A stretch of 64,000 nt of DNA from Larimichthys crocea. Lineage: Eukaryota > Chordata > Actinopteri > Sciaenidae. The notes beneath the pieces are model-generated. The model saw nothing but the letters and a program-made list of their open reading frames with translations. It was not told where the DNA came from and searched no databases. Both the position numbers and the translations under genes were made by a program. Of this stretch, positions 35,401-49,127 are shown piece after piece; position 1 is the stretch's first letter; each line of letters opens with the position of its first letter. The stretch spans positions 19,648,636-19,712,635 of the forward strand of contig NC_040032.1 in the NCBI RefSeq assembly GCF_000972845.2, written 5' to 3'.

Positions 35401-38064
35401 TTTGATTACCTTCTTACAGTATACGTAAGTAACTTAGCCTTGTTAACAAGACAACTAAAAATAGCCTCCAGATGCTTTTGGCATCTTCCTTCTGTCACAT
35501 GACTCTCCTTGCACACTCTTGTCTAATATTTGTATTGAGATCTGATAGAAATGTGGGCGAATTGATATAACAAGAATGCTTATGCAAATGCTTTACTCTA
35601 ATAATTTGTTTATTATACCGTGGTGGCAGTAAATATATTTATTTGTATTTGGGGTGAAAATAGAGCGTATATTCTCTTTATTTTTAAATAATTTTCATAA
35701 TGTGGCTGATACTCCAAGCGGGCAGACAAAACAGGTGGTGAGCTTGAGGCTGGCATTATTTCTCCTAAGGCGTATGACCTGAATGTTCCTTGCTTTTGAA
35801 TGCTCCTGTTATAATTTGCATTTAGACCCAATGTTACCATGACAGCAAAACTAAGTCGTAACTTTCATCGGAGACAGTTGTACTTTTTTGTGAGCTTCAC
35901 TGGACCAGTGCTGGCATTGAGGACAAAAAGGCAGAGAAATAAAAACTCAGCACTCAATACTGACTGAAAGTTTATAAGGAAATACCCTTTTCAGCAATAT
36001 GAGATGTGGATCAAAAATAAATATGATCAGACATCAGTTGAAATAGATTATTAATATTCATGCAAATGTCTTCTTCCCTCATTTAAAATGCTTTCTTTCA
36101 AGGCTTTGGTCACTTTCTTAAGCCATTTTCTTTCTTTGGTCTGAGTGTTGGCAGACAAACTTAAAGTAAATTTCCAATTTGAATCAATCAAGCTACAACT
36201 AGGGATTTGTCACTGCGAAGATATTCATTTAAAAAATCTATCAATAATCAATGCCTTCAGTATTATGTGGAAATAAGACAAGGCCAGCACTGGAGATCAT
36301 CCTTTATCAGTGGCCTCACTCACTTTTAGCAGCACTGAGATGACTTCTGGCTATAATGTGAGCTGTATATGGAATACAGCAGATTTTCTTTTCCCTTTTT
36401 TCCCTGACACCATCCATGCATGTAAGCTGGTCTGAATTTCCTTTGAGGTGAGACTTGGATTAGAGGCCAACACCATGCACTCAGCCCAGCTAAAGGATTT
36501 TATTATCACTGCAGGTCTTTGTCAGCGTTGCTACACCAGGCAGAGATTGTGCCACAACACTGCTCCTAAAAGACGGCCAAAATAGCATGACAAAGCAGGC
36601 ATACAGGGACCACGATAACGAAGAAACATTCTGCTAGGTCTCCATCTTTACATAATGGCTGAATTCTATTTTTTTTTCTCTTGACTCTGCAACATTTATT
36701 GCCGCTTAGGAGCCACGGGTCTGTGCAACAACGGTCAAATGTCCTTTGATGTACTTTTTAATAACCACTCTGTGCTGGTTCAGTGAAAATTAAGACCACG
36801 TCCACACTGATGTGAACACATTTGGAGCTATCACAGAAACTACACACATTTCAGTTACTCTTATTTAAGTAGCTGTGATTAAGCATATAGGAAATTTCAA
36901 TTATAACCGTCCTTTTGAGATTTCCAGACACTGTTTACATACATCCGTATTTTCCCCAGTGGCAGGCCAGTCTTTATGTACAGCATGTGTGAAAGTATTC
37001 AGAAGTGTTGTCCACAGACTAGCACTAACTATAGAAAGTGCTGCACCACTTACTTAGTTTCTTTCTGGCACAGACATTCATGTCACCCTCAGGATGAATT
37101 GTAATAGCTTCAGTGATCTCTTAACTTTTCTTCTAGCACTATCACCATCTCAAAATTTCAAGCTGTGGACTTTAGGATCAATTAGGATTAATGTGGCTGT
37201 GGATCTTAGAGAATCTTGGTAGTCTTGGGAGTCTTGTTCCAACCTCAAAACAACTTAAGAGGACATGGTTTGAAAAGCACTCAAAACCTTTGTAGTACTT
37301 TAAAAAAGAGGACAGTTATGGTGCTCCAACACGTTCTCACTCTCAACTCATCAAAAACAGCAGCTTAGACAGATACTGCACATACAGTATACGTCACTTT
37401 CTAAAGTTACAGTGAAAAAATACAGAAAAAAAGAATTTGTTCATTTGTTGATTTATGGAAATCGGTAGAGTCATTGGGGTAAGCTATGAAAGTTTCGTGT
37501 AAACAATTCTCTGTGTATGACCTTGACCAAAGAATGTACTTCAATCTGTTTACTGCATGTATGTAAATGCAACCATTGTCAAGCTTCTTTTCCAGGATTA
37601 GTCCCTCATTTCCTTGGCACAGTCCCTTCACCCAGAGCTGTCTGCTGTGTACACAGATCTACACAAAGCCCCCGATGTCATTTCACTGATACTATTCTGT
37701 CTCACAACACCAGGATACACACAGTCTCCTCTGTTGTTATAATCAATGTACCAAGAGCAGAGGAGACACAGGACTTGACTTGAGGGAGTCAATTTAATCA
37801 ACGCCTTACATTTCTGTGACTATGACCTTGACAAGATTTTTCTCTTTGAATCACTTTAACACAGTTTTACTTATTTACTTTGTGCTTTTTGATGATAAGT
37901 AATGTCATGTAATGCCATTTATTCCGTTATAGAGAACGTATCAGCAATTGTCAGTCTGTTATTTTCATCTTATCTCTGTTGAAGTCAAGAGATTACATTT
38001 TCTAACACAAGGGAATGCTCAGATGTCTGGTGTCAGGCTAAAAAAAAAAAGGACATTCAACACG

Positions 38065-38065
<1 letters not shown>

Positions 38066-38107
<42 letters not shown>
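38066..38107. repeat. (AC)21 microsatellite
   Basis: Forty-two bases of uninterrupted AC, the longest pure dinucleotide run noticed in the window. It explains the Val/Cys- and Thr/His-repeat frames on both strands around it. Confidence 0.97.
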
Positions 38108-38109
<2 letters not shown>

Positions 38110-41100
38110 ACACACAAACCAGGCTTCTGGCCACCTTTCACAACCACATGCATAAATCCTGGGGAGTTTTTCAGCTGGTGTTGAAATGACCAAGGCTGGA
38201 GGCAGCTCAGTGACAGCGGGTTGGGAGGAGAGTGTTGGTGGGGGTGATGGGGGGGGGTTGATAATCACGCATGAGAGAAGAAAGGGCAGTCTGGTGGATG
38301 GAGAGAAGCTCCACTGGGCTTCTTTTTTTTTCCAAACAGTGTCCCCATTAACAGGACTGATGTGCATCTCTGCAACAAGCTGCAAACTCATTTGGCCTTG
38401 GGGGCCATAGAGAGTCCTCAATGTGTTAGGATAAGTCACTCCTGAGACCACTAAAAGCCATTATTAGAAGGTGTTTATCGAGCTAGCCGTGGCCTAGATA
38501 CAGCGTAATATCCTGAGAACAGTTATAGCCCATAATTATATTACATTTTGGATGAAGACCGGCTGTGATTAGATAAATGATGAATAGCTCCAACAGCAAA
38601 AAAAACAGGAGATAGGAGAGATAATGTAGTATTGGCTCACTTAAGGAGCTGAAATCTCATGACTAAATTGTTTGGCTTAAAAAATAAAATTCATTACTTG
38701 TACAAAGGTATATATTACACAAGGAATACCACAAAAACTGCTTTTTTGTTTGGCATCATCCTCCGATGCTCCTGTCTCCTGTCAATAAGAAAATATATTC
38801 ATCTAATTTTCGACATTACATTAACTTTCATTTTTATGAGAGTTTCTATTAGAAGTTTGTGGAAGTGAGCTGAAATTGAATACAAGTGATGTGTTATTTC
38901 CAGAAGACAGTCCCTCAGTATAAAGAAAATAATAAATTAAAGAGTGAACAAGATATACATTTATAATGACATAAAGTTTTATTGTCCTCTTGTCTAATTG
39001 AATTACAGTAAAATTATGTTAAAGCCTGCCTCAAACTGCTTCACATTTAAAGAAATGAGTGGCTCATTGTTTTTTCCACTTTAAGACTCCCACTACATAA
39101 CTAATTGAGGAAATTGTCATCCTCTATATGGCAAAGGCAGATGACTGCAAATTAATTCATATTTTGTTGGTTAAAATTAACCAAAGGTTGTCTGTATGTG
39201 GTGTGTTACATCTAACCTTGTTATACATTACAATCACTTCCTTCCCTGAATCAAATCTTTATCTTTAATAATAAAAATAATCAAATCAAAAATTATCAGT
39301 TTTCTAAACTTGGAGTGGACTGTAAAGAAAGAAGCTGTTGGCTGTATTGTGGGAAATTTAGGTTGTATAATTTTTTGGGCTCGACCCACACTGAGGACTA
39401 ACTCAGCAGCCCTAAATTCAGAGTATCTCAGGCTGTGCTGCCTCGATTTAGTCCATTCTTTCTTTATATACCTGACTTTTGAGAGCCCTCCAATTTTCTG
39501 CAAGTGCAATTCTGAATCACTGGAGTACTCTTTAAACACTTTTATTACATGTTATCTGGTTGAGATCCTCAAGCAAGGTGGTTTTGGTTTTTCCAGTTTC
39601 CGTAATAGATATCAAGTAATGAGGTCTTTAAATCACATACAACACATTTCAGGTTCAGTGATCTAAGACAGAGCTGTCTCTTACGTCATTGCTAAAGAAT
39701 TTTATGACACTGGTATTTAATCATTTTCAACTTATTGACCTTTTCTGGTGCTGTATTTTTAATGGCGTTGCTGTCTTCGTAAATTGAAACACTTTCTGAC
39801 GTTTTAAAAAGGCTCAATAAATGTTATGCCAAGTCACTCTGTATGTAAGCCGTGTAGTGTGCTAACCGAGAGGCAAAAGATTTAACTGACATTTTTAAAT
39901 AGGTTCAATGAATAGGTTCATTGGGACTTTAATTACACTCACTCTTTAACCGAGAGTGTTGTGGGCAATGGAAGTGGATCTTGACAAGCCAATGTGCTCT
40001 TATGACACCCCACCCACATAGCTGTTGTATTCCTGATTGTCCCTCTATCTGCAGGCAGCACGGGCACACCAGTGAAATCACTAATGCTTAATTAGCAGAT
40101 TAGAAGATCCAATTAGGAGATCTCCTCTGTCTCAAACCAAGCTTCTGTCAACATGTCCTATGAAAATGAGATATTCCACATTCCTACGTTAGGTGGGCAT
40201 CGCTCCCCCTGCCAAAATGACCACTCATGATTGACTGTTGCATGCTTTGTTTAGCCCCGTGGACACTTTGTTTGAAGCCCATTTGTGATTAATCATTTAT
40301 ATTTCAGGCACATTTCAAAGGGATGCCGAGCTGGGTGTCAGTGTTCAGATAAGTCCATACAGAATGGAAAACAAAGAGCTTGACTCTGCAACTGTTTTTA
40401 TGCTATTCCTTGCTTTAAAACTGACAGCTTGTCTTTCAGTTTGATTTGGTAAGGCCTTTTAATTTCGGAACATAAAGAATTACTATTGTTTTCTGATATA
40501 GAGTACATTAATAATAACCACCACCATTATGGGTATTATCTATCTTTTGGACATTTTGCTTCTTCCTTATGCGGTTTCCAACAATAAAAAATATTTAGCC
40601 TCATTGAGACATTAGACAGGTTCACAATGCCTGGGCAAAAATTCAGAAAGTGCATTATTTTAGAGGCACTACTCTACGATCTGCCCTGGGCATCTCTTCC
40701 AACTATTGTTCTTCAGCTGTTCAGTGCTCAACTTTCTTGTCCTAGTTTAACTTTGTCTCTTGTTTGGTCCTGGACAGGTGGCATATGGTAGATTTATCAC
40801 AGTTGTTGTTTGCTGATCACAGCTGTCTGTTGCTGGTAGAAACAGAGTTGGTGCTAAGCTAAGCGTAGGACTGTAGTGTGCTGTAAAACAATAAGCTAAA
40901 ATACACTAAATATCTTGAGGGGCCTGCATCATTGATTTGATGATGTTGATTTGACACAATGAGCATCAAGAAATTGGAGGAACCACTCCTTAGAGTCGTG
41001 TTCACTAAATTAATGGCCACAGGGATCTTTCAAATAGCTGTTTTAATGGCACCAAACTATTTGGGATATTGATTGCAGTTAGGTCCCACACATGTGCATA

Positions 41101-44100
41101 AGCATTTTGTGTTTTCTGGTTTGATGTGGAAGTTGGGTGATTTTCATCCGTGACAGATGTGACTTTAAGGAAAGACAATAACTAAAATTGCTTTTAATGT
41201 GCACTTCTTTGATTGCTACAACAATGACCCGTGCAATTTGCAAGCTTGACTCTATATGTGAGATAATAACACAAATATACCTTATTTCAGTGACAGTAAT
41301 GGCTCATAAGTGATACTCACTGATATGACATGCAAATTGCTTTATATGTTATCATTGCAACTGAGTGCTTCTCGAAACTGACAGCAGATGCTCTGCAGCT
41401 GTCACCCAAACAGTTCCTTGGCCCTTACAAACAGGACTCTTTCAATATGTAACCCAGACAACCCTTTTTTATTTGGTTTTATTATGAAATAAATTGTTGG
41501 ATTCATCATTCCAGACATAACTGACCAGAAAAGTTCAAGATCCAGCTAACAATTTGAGCTTTGATTTTCAGTGAACTTGTGTGGGTGTAATGATTGATTT
41601 TTTTTTTTTAATCTAAATCAAATCCACCTTTCTGAAGACTGTTGCAAAATTAAACTAGGAAAAGAAAAGAGGTTGTCAGGAAAGCAATGCTTTCAGTAAT
41701 GAAAACACACCGGCAGAGCTAAATCTACTTTAGTTAACAGCCACACACTACATAAAAAATCACACTCCAAAATCTTCCTGTGACAACAATGAATATGGAT
41801 TCTTTTTGCACTTAAGGTGCTGTTAAAATTTCAGGAGGTGTTTGAGTGAGAACAAAGAAATTGCTTTCTGTTTTCACTATTTCCTATCATGGAGAACAAG
41901 GTATTCGTTTTCAACACGTCATATCACAGGTTCCCGAGATATAGATTATTAATAAATGATTTCTTATTAGGTTTCAACTAAGTGGCAAAAGCATACAAAT
42001 TAACAAACTGTCAGCTTTAATAGAGAGAAGATAAGAAATTAAACTATATTGAAATCTCACCTATAAAATTTGCAAAGATTATATTAGAAGACAGGAAGAA
42101 AGGCAACTGGACAGCATAAATAGAAATAACACCTGACGGGGAAGCTGAAGAAGCTCAGCAATTAATTTAACTTAAATTAGTGAGTACTATGTTGTTATTA
42201 GTGATGGGGAAGATTAACCGTGACTGTGGCAGATGGTATTTTACACAGGAAAAATATGGGAATTCATCACTGGAAATTGGTGATTGGATGAACCATCTGT
42301 CTGTCATGGGTAAACTCCCTATCAGATCAATGACCTATATAGCATTGTCAAACTCTTTCCAAAGCCCATCAGAAGAAGATCAAAAACATCTTTTCAAGAA
42401 AAGCCTTCAGTGTCATTCTTCTGTCTTTTCAATGAATAAATACTACCCATGTTAGCATTACCTAGCGTTAAAAACACACCTATAGATCATTCCAGAACTG
42501 CCAATAGCTCTTCATAGGATGAGGATTGGTCAATACCCATTGTGTTAAGAGACAAACATGAAGCCTAGCACGATGAATTAATTTGTGATCCAGCTGCCTC
42601 ACAAGGTTAGGGATCAATTGGCTGAAGCCACAAAAATAAGACTCAAGTAGTTTTAAACCAGAATTGTCTTTTAAATTACAGTTTCCATTGGCTACTTCTA
42701 CACTCACTTTGTGATCAATCATTTAGTTCCTACTGGCCACCAAATGCCCTTAACCATGAAATATTTGCTATCCATGGTTTCTAAGATGCTTCCTGTAGAT
42801 TTTATTGACTTTTTTCTTGGATTTCTTTGTCTCTCTCCACTCTAACGTTAAACCTCCTCCTGAAAACATGGCATCTTGTCAGGCATTTTTAAGAATCAAC
42901 CTCTTTATTTTAAATTCAAGTGGAGCTTACAAAGTTCCCAAAGATATCAAAAATGTCAGGCTGAATTTTGGTGAAATGTTAAAAATGAAGCATTAGACAT
43001 GTAGAGTATTTCTTTTTCATGAAATGGTCATAAAAAGACATAACTCTTGGGTATAAACACTTCTTTTAGTGTAAGCATCATATAACTTCAATCCTGAAAC
43101 AAGCTGTCAACGAATTTCTAACATTAAAGCAGCCTCGGTGGGTGGGGGTGGGGGGTTTTCGTCCATTTTACCCCAGAACTTTGCCTTTAGCACCACCAAC
43201 AGGCCATACTTTACATTCATAGCCAGTAGTGGTGAGGCTCTAAATGGCTAGTCTGTTTACTCAGGTTAATCCACAAGGCAGAGCTTATTATGGAAGGAAG
43301 CAAAATATTATATCGTGAAGACTTGTGTGTTGTGGTCGTATTTTGTGGACTTTGACGTTCTCATCCCCCTCTTTAATTAATTTGAACCACGAAGGTTTGA
43401 TACAGACAACCAAGAATGATTCTCTGCAAACATCTAAGCCACACCCATCACCCTGACAACACACACCAAGCACACGCTCCTCTGCTTCCCCCCTAAGCCA
43501 AAGTCCACATTAACATTGTAATAGGAAAGTGTGTTAAAGCACAGCTTTAGCAGCCTGACAAGAGCGAATTGGATGTCAGAAGGATTCCTGCTCAGTTTAA
43601 TTGAATCTGCCCAGCACTAAAAAAGAAAATCTGAAGTCAAAATAACCTATTAGATCTATCAGGTAGTGTTTTGTTGAGTTTGACAGATAGCACTGCTATG
43701 CCCCCCCCACTTCTTTTATTCCTGCAGGTGGGGGTAATGCGGGAGCGTAGGGGTGGGCGGCAACTGATGTTAGCCATGATGTTTCTCTCTCTGTTTCTGT
43801 TATTCGTTAATATATTGTGGCCTGCTCTTTCTATTTCCTGAAGCTCATTCAGCAAATCCCTTGAGTGTAGAACAAGGCTGGAGAAGCGTTTGGAGGGGTT
43901 TTAGTTACTACAGTTAATGGATGATGGGGGGCTACGACACGTGATCTGATTGCTAAGATCCGGATGTTTGTTCAGTCTCCTCTTCTGACTTTACCTTTTT
44001 CTGCCATTCCCTGTTTTCTATAAGATAGGTGTTTAAAAAAGACGTTACCTAGGAAGTGAAGGTTAAGTGTGTGATGAAATGGTTTCTTAACAAGCTAAAA

Positions 44101-45317
44101 GCAGGAAACTACATTAGTAATGTATACATTACATCGCAGAATTTATTCCAGGTCACATGTCAATGCAACAGCATGAATCAATAACTTGAATCATTTTCTC
44201 CTCACCCATCCCACTCACTTAGTGTGGTGCTATATATGTGCTTCTTCTTTGTGCTGTGATTGGCCAATCACACCCACAAACAGACATTAACTTTGGTTGT
44301 CATGGATCCCTACACCTGATCAATAGTTTTCACATAGCATTAAAGCCAGGAGCTTCAGGGGCTTCCAGTACTAAGCATTTTTACTTAACATCTTCTTTGA
44401 ATGTTAAAAAAAATAAAAATAACTATTTCAACTCCTTCAGTCAATTGTGAATGTTTTGTTTTGTGCACTGTGCACAGGAGTTTTTCCAGGGGTGATGCAA
44501 TGAACTTGTCAAATAGATTCTGCCCAAAAACATGTTGTATTTTTTGTAGTTTGCGTGTCTTTTGTGTCTGCGATGGGTACCTCTCTCCTCATTGCATATG
44601 TATTTAAGGGAGTATCGAGCAAATAATAGCAGATGTGTTAACACAGCTCGATTATGTATTCCGCTGGATAGACTGAGGTCAAACTATTTGCCACTGTCAG
44701 TTTTACAAGGAAAATTCTCCATGTCTCAAAAAGAGGCGTAGATCTAGCAGTGATGGGATTTATAAGAGCCACGAGGAAATCTCATAGAAAGCTCTCCTTT
44801 ACTGGCAAAGACCGTCTGGAGGTTCAGTACCAGGACCTGACTGCTTAATGAGCTGCTTCCTTAGTAAATCAGGCACTGCATACACACAGATTGTAGCCTC
44901 AAACTCAATAAAAACTGCATCGTACATTTACGCGACACCATTTTCTTAGTAAATCTGTCCCTGAATGATTTCTCACAGTCCAGCGGGAATATGGTAATTC
45001 CTTCCCTGCTCAGTTTAATCAAATTCCTGATTGCAATCTAAACTGTTATTGTTGTGGCAATTTTGTAGAGTGGTTATTAAAATGTCAACCAGATAAAAAG
45101 GAGCCAAACTGGTCCCGAGAGATGAACTTCTTGTTACCTTTTGTTAGTTGGATACAAACAATATGAAAAGAACACACATTGCGAAGCATAATACGTGTAT
45201 TATTTTCAATGTGAAGCTACAACACAAAATAACTTACTAATAAAGTTAGTATAGGTTCATGTGTAACACTGAGTTATGTTATCTATCCACTCTGAGTTTA
45301 AAATCCTTTGCTTTCAG

Positions 45318-45446
45318 ATTCACGAGCTGGAGAAGGAACACCCAGAACAGTGGACCACGCAGTAATTGGAGGAGTGGTGGCCGTGGTCGTCTTTGCCATG
45401 CTCTGTCTACTCATCGTCTTGGGGCGCTACTTTGCAAGACACAAAG
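45318..45446 (+). CDS. cadm1: cadm1 exon: juxtamembrane and transmembrane segment
   Basis: Forty-two whole codons plus split Asp and Gly codons. [17 protein letters not shown] precedes the hydrophobic helix [19 protein letters not shown], followed by the basic stop-transfer RYFARHK. Mammalian CADM1 has DSRAGEEGSIRAVDHAVI and [19 protein letters not shown], so the match is near-identical and distinguishes CADM1 from CADM2, whose helix differs. Phase 1 at both ends lets it join directly to either stalk cassette or to the Ig3 exon. The acceptor ends at 45317 and the donor GTAGTG starts at 45447. Arg/Lys residues after the helix begin the membrane-proximal protein 4.1-binding region, completed by the next exon. 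Confidence 0.97.
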
Positions 45447-45727
45447 GTAGTGGACATCTTTATAACACACTATTTTTATATTTACTAACTCAAGCTGTGT
45501 TGGGCAGGATTACTATAAACAGTATGCATAAAGAGAAGTGCATCCAATCACTAACCACCTAAATGAAACTACAGACAGTAGCTGAAAATATTCACCATCC
45601 ACAGAAATTGATAAAGTAAAACAGTAGTGAGAAAACACTGGACTCACCAACATGATTGACAGCAATAAACTGATGCAATCAGCCAATAACACACCAGGCT
45701 ATTGCTGTGCATAACCACCATTTCACT

Positions 45728-45751
45728 GTAGTAGTAGTAGTCGTAGTAGTG
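45728..45751. repeat. (GTA)n microsatellite
   Basis: Seven or eight GTA units with one GTC interruption, in the last intron. Confidence 0.85.
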
Positions 45752-46338
45752 AGGTGGATGCGTTTTGAAGATGTATGTTATGAAGAAGTGTACAAAGTAC
45801 CAAGTTAGACTTACAGTTACAGCCACGTGGCTCCTTTATTTGGAGAACATGAGACAGGATGTATAAACTGAGTTGGGACAATAAATATATAAAAGCCTGG
45901 AGGATGCATTACTACTTTGAAAATCAAGCTGTGCTTATTTACACAGATTAAATGAAGTAACACAAAATAGGACAGGATCTGCTGCTTAAATCAAGTCACT
46001 TACTGATTCTGGGTCAATGTTGGATGAATGATCGTAGAGTGCAGCAGAGAGAGTAGGTGTTGTAGTATTTAGAGCCATAAGCCAGGCCAAACGAAAGAAA
46101 ACAGGATTTCTCTGAAAGTTTAAATAATTAATAAAAAAATATGGCCATAATCCATAAACCTGTAGTACCATTAAATCATCTGGGGAAACCTCTGTGTTTC
46201 TGTGTTCCTGGCACTGCAACTCTATAGACTTTATCCTCCACATCGTGGATAAATGTCTTTGGTTTACACAACATGAACAAAAAAACAAAACATTAAATTG
46301 AAGACTCATATCAACAAACAACATGACTTTAAAAATAT

Positions 46339-46398
46339 AGATAAGTTTAAAAACATATTAAAAAAAATAATTAAAAAAATATATATTTAAAAATTAGA
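46339..46398. repeat. A/T low-complexity tract
   Basis: Runs of A with TTA, ATAT and TTTAAAA spacers, containing almost no G or C. Confidence 0.8.
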
Positions 46399-49127
46399 GT
46401 TACTTACGTGCAAAACACAGACAGACTACACTATACACTAGAAAATAATTTATAGGAATATTGTAGTATAGTATCTATGTTGTGGGATAGCGCTCTGCAA
46501 TTATTTTTTCAAATAGGTTTTAGATATTTTTTTTTTCCTCACAACCATACTGCTTGCCTCTAAAACATAAACTGATGCAGCAGGCATTTTATCAGGTGTG
46601 TCCTCTTTTTCTTTTCTTTTTTGTTTCTATAAAAATGTCTTTTTACATCCTTGGATGGATGCTATCCAAATAATGGAAAGATTGCAATTAAGGCTACGGG
46701 TTACTGATGGTGAGTAAAATTACATTTTTCATGCAATCCTGCTGAATAACTATAATGCATCCCATCTGCTACCCCCATAACCAAGGAATAATTATAATCT
46801 ATAGCAGATTTCACACTTTGGTATTTCTTGTGCAGGAGGAAATGGAGTTGGATATATTAACCACTTTAGAAAGGAAATACTTTAAATGGGGCAATTTAAA
46901 GGTGTAAAAGAGACGTTCCTCATGTTATGGTGATACTGAACTCACTGTTTCCACAAGCTGTATGTTAAGGTAAAAAAATATATGGTGATGGATCTCAGTG
47001 GTGATCTGCAAAGCAAACTGTGTAAACAGTAATAGGCTTCATGATATTTTTCTGCGTCCAGTTGACTGACTCCTACATGATTTATTAAAAGTGGCAGCCT
47101 AACACACTGCCATCTGGTGCACCCAGGAGTCAGTGGCAATCTGGGACTTAGCTTTGAAATCTTTGAACGAGTCTGGGGTCACATGTTGATCGATAAATAT
47201 TGCTATATGAATAAGCACTATGTGAATAAACACTAATTATTATTGAGAGGTTATTATTTATAGTCCAAATTATTTCCTAGCATGCAGAGCAGCCCAGGGG
47301 GCACTGCATCAGGTTTTCTTGCACATTGGGCTACAGTAGAGGACACTTTATCATATTTTATCTACCATATGGGGGCATCCAAGCAGAGGTGGATGTAAGT
47401 CACACATGTCTCAAGTCTCAAGCAAGTACCAATTTACTGTTACAGTTACTATTTTATATTTTGTTGCAATTAAGAACAAGCCTCCAAGACAACAATGGAG
47501 AGAGTAGGATAACAAGAGTTGCACACAGGAGTGAGAATGTTTATTTGTGATGAACCCCCTCCATGATAGCTGCCTCATGCATCGACATCTGCCATGTTCT
47601 AGTAGGTTGTCATATTTGCGCACATTGCACTAGAAAAACAATTCTTATCTTCTCAATATCTAGAATCGCAATTGTTCAGTCAGGGATTTACTGATTGAAC
47701 AAAAAGGCCACATATGAAGAGGTAATGATTTGCCACTTATGCCCACACTGCAATGTCAAGAAACATAAGCAGCCGAAGGACAGATCTGACAACCTTGACC
47801 TGCCATGCTTACTGTAGTTTTGCACAGTCCTGTGCGATATTAGGATAGCTTCACCTCCAAATCAAGTTGTTTAGGCTGCTGATTTATGGCCTATTTTTAC
47901 ATCTCTAACAATAGACCTAGCAATTACTTTGGTGAATCATTTATCATAACTGGAACTATCTTTGAAAGCTCATTTCTGATTCATTGCCACAATTCCATTT
48001 TTTCTGTTGGGCTATTTTTATTTTATTTTTTTCAGTATAAAACATCAATAAGATGCGAACAAACATATCAAATGGAGGCCACTCATGGGGACTAAGTTGT
48101 AAGCTGTCTAAAGTGCAGGAGATGTCTGATAAGAATATTCATGAAAGAGCGAAGAGACAGAAAGTTTCTCTTTGTTTTTTTTCTTCCTCTGGTGGCTACA
48201 ACGTTGCAGAGAAATATTGAAATGTGAGACTGTGGGTGGAGAAGGTCACTCAGAAAAATAATTAATCTAGAATTTTAGGATTTTGAGGGCAATTTTTAAC
48301 TGCCTCTGTCAGAAACTTTCCATAATAATTGCTCAACAAAAAACTTACCTAAAGCAACCCATAACCCTGACGTGAACATAGGAGCAGGGATGTATTAACT
48401 GGCTATATGTGGGCGGATTACAGCATAATTTTGATATGACTGTTCAAACTGAGGTTGAATTGCCAAAAGTCAAATAAATGAAGTGTCAGATATGGGATGA
48501 TGGCTGCCCAAGTGAATGTAAAAATGTCAGATTCAATATTTTTTTTCTTACAACTGTCATAAAAACCTGAGGTTAAATAAGGAAAAAAATGAATTTGGCT
48601 TTTTCTTACATTTAATCCTAACATATCCAATGCCACCATCCTTGTGGTATAGCACCACTGAACAGCTTGTTTCTATCTAATAAAGTAGCATTTGTGCTTT
48701 GAGTTTTTCCATAACTGACAGTGCCCTTCCACATTCGATCCAGAATATTGCCTTCATTATCAACCTCTACTATGATATGATATGAATAAATCTTGCAAAT
48801 TAAGTTTGAAGTGGCTTGCTAGGTCCTTTTTTTTTTGCTGAACTTGACAAGGTTAATTTGAAGGTGTGAGCCATGCTCTTCCCTGCACTCAAGATAATTT
48901 CAAAACCCTGATTTTCATGTGCCAATCTTGAATGAAAAAGAGGGAAAATTATGTATAATCTGGATATTACAGCTTGCTGGTGTAAGGTTTGTGTAAATGG
49001 CCACATGGAGAAGAATTTGCATAATTAGGTGCTGTGGGATATAGAGCCACATTTTAATCTTTTATATCATCTAAGCAGCAGGCTATTATCCAGTCCGTGA
49101 CACTGTCCTTCATGCCTACCTCCTCAG

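Larger units (their letters stand above)
26903..45317 (+). other. cadm1: cadm1 intron before the transmembrane exon
   Basis: An 18.4 kb intron with acceptor TTTCAG at 45312-45317. Recognised contents are a dispersed repeat at 35.06-35.40 kb, a (AC)21 microsatellite at 38.07 kb, a short hairpin at 30.59-30.63 kb and several blocks that look like non-coding regulatory sequence (38.43-38.60, 39.95-40.18 and 44.95-45.06 kb). Minus-strand frames at 29164-29400 and 29452-29661 are unexplained but unconvincing. A counterpart of the further mammalian cassette GLTQLPNSAEELDSEDLS was looked for and not seen. Elsewhere I see only AT-rich intronic DNA. Confidence 0.88.
45447..49127 (+). other. cadm1: Last cadm1 intron
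   Basis: A 3.7 kb intron with a GTAGTG donor and a CTCAG acceptor. It holds a (GTA)n tract at 45.73 kb and an A/T-only stretch at 46.34-46.40 kb. No gene or clear mobile element was seen in the rest. Confidence 0.9.

Noticed and set aside
36790..37020. ACCACGTCCACACTGATGTG, resembling the end of a fish MITE
   Set aside because: No matching inverted end or body could be found, so it is not annotated as an element.
38038..38451. 137-codon minus-strand frame
   Set aside because: Generated by the (AC)21 microsatellite and a G/C-rich run. No protein similarity, and the residues mirror the repeat.
40840..40870. TTGGTGCTAAGCTAAGCG, resembling a teleost repeat with GTGCTAAGCTAAGCTAACC
   Set aside because: Only about 18 bases match, and the rest of the family is not seen around it.
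42180..42455. 91-codon plus-strand frame ending in SPSEEDQKHL, considered as the missing juxtamembrane cassette
   Set aside because: No match to the mammalian cassette, wrong length, and no acceptor/donor pair in phase 1 around the Glu-rich part.
43583..45022. Shared 15-mer CCTGCTCAGTTTAAT at 43.6 and 45.0 kb
   Set aside because: A 15-base match is expected by chance once or twice in a window this size, and there is no extended similarity.
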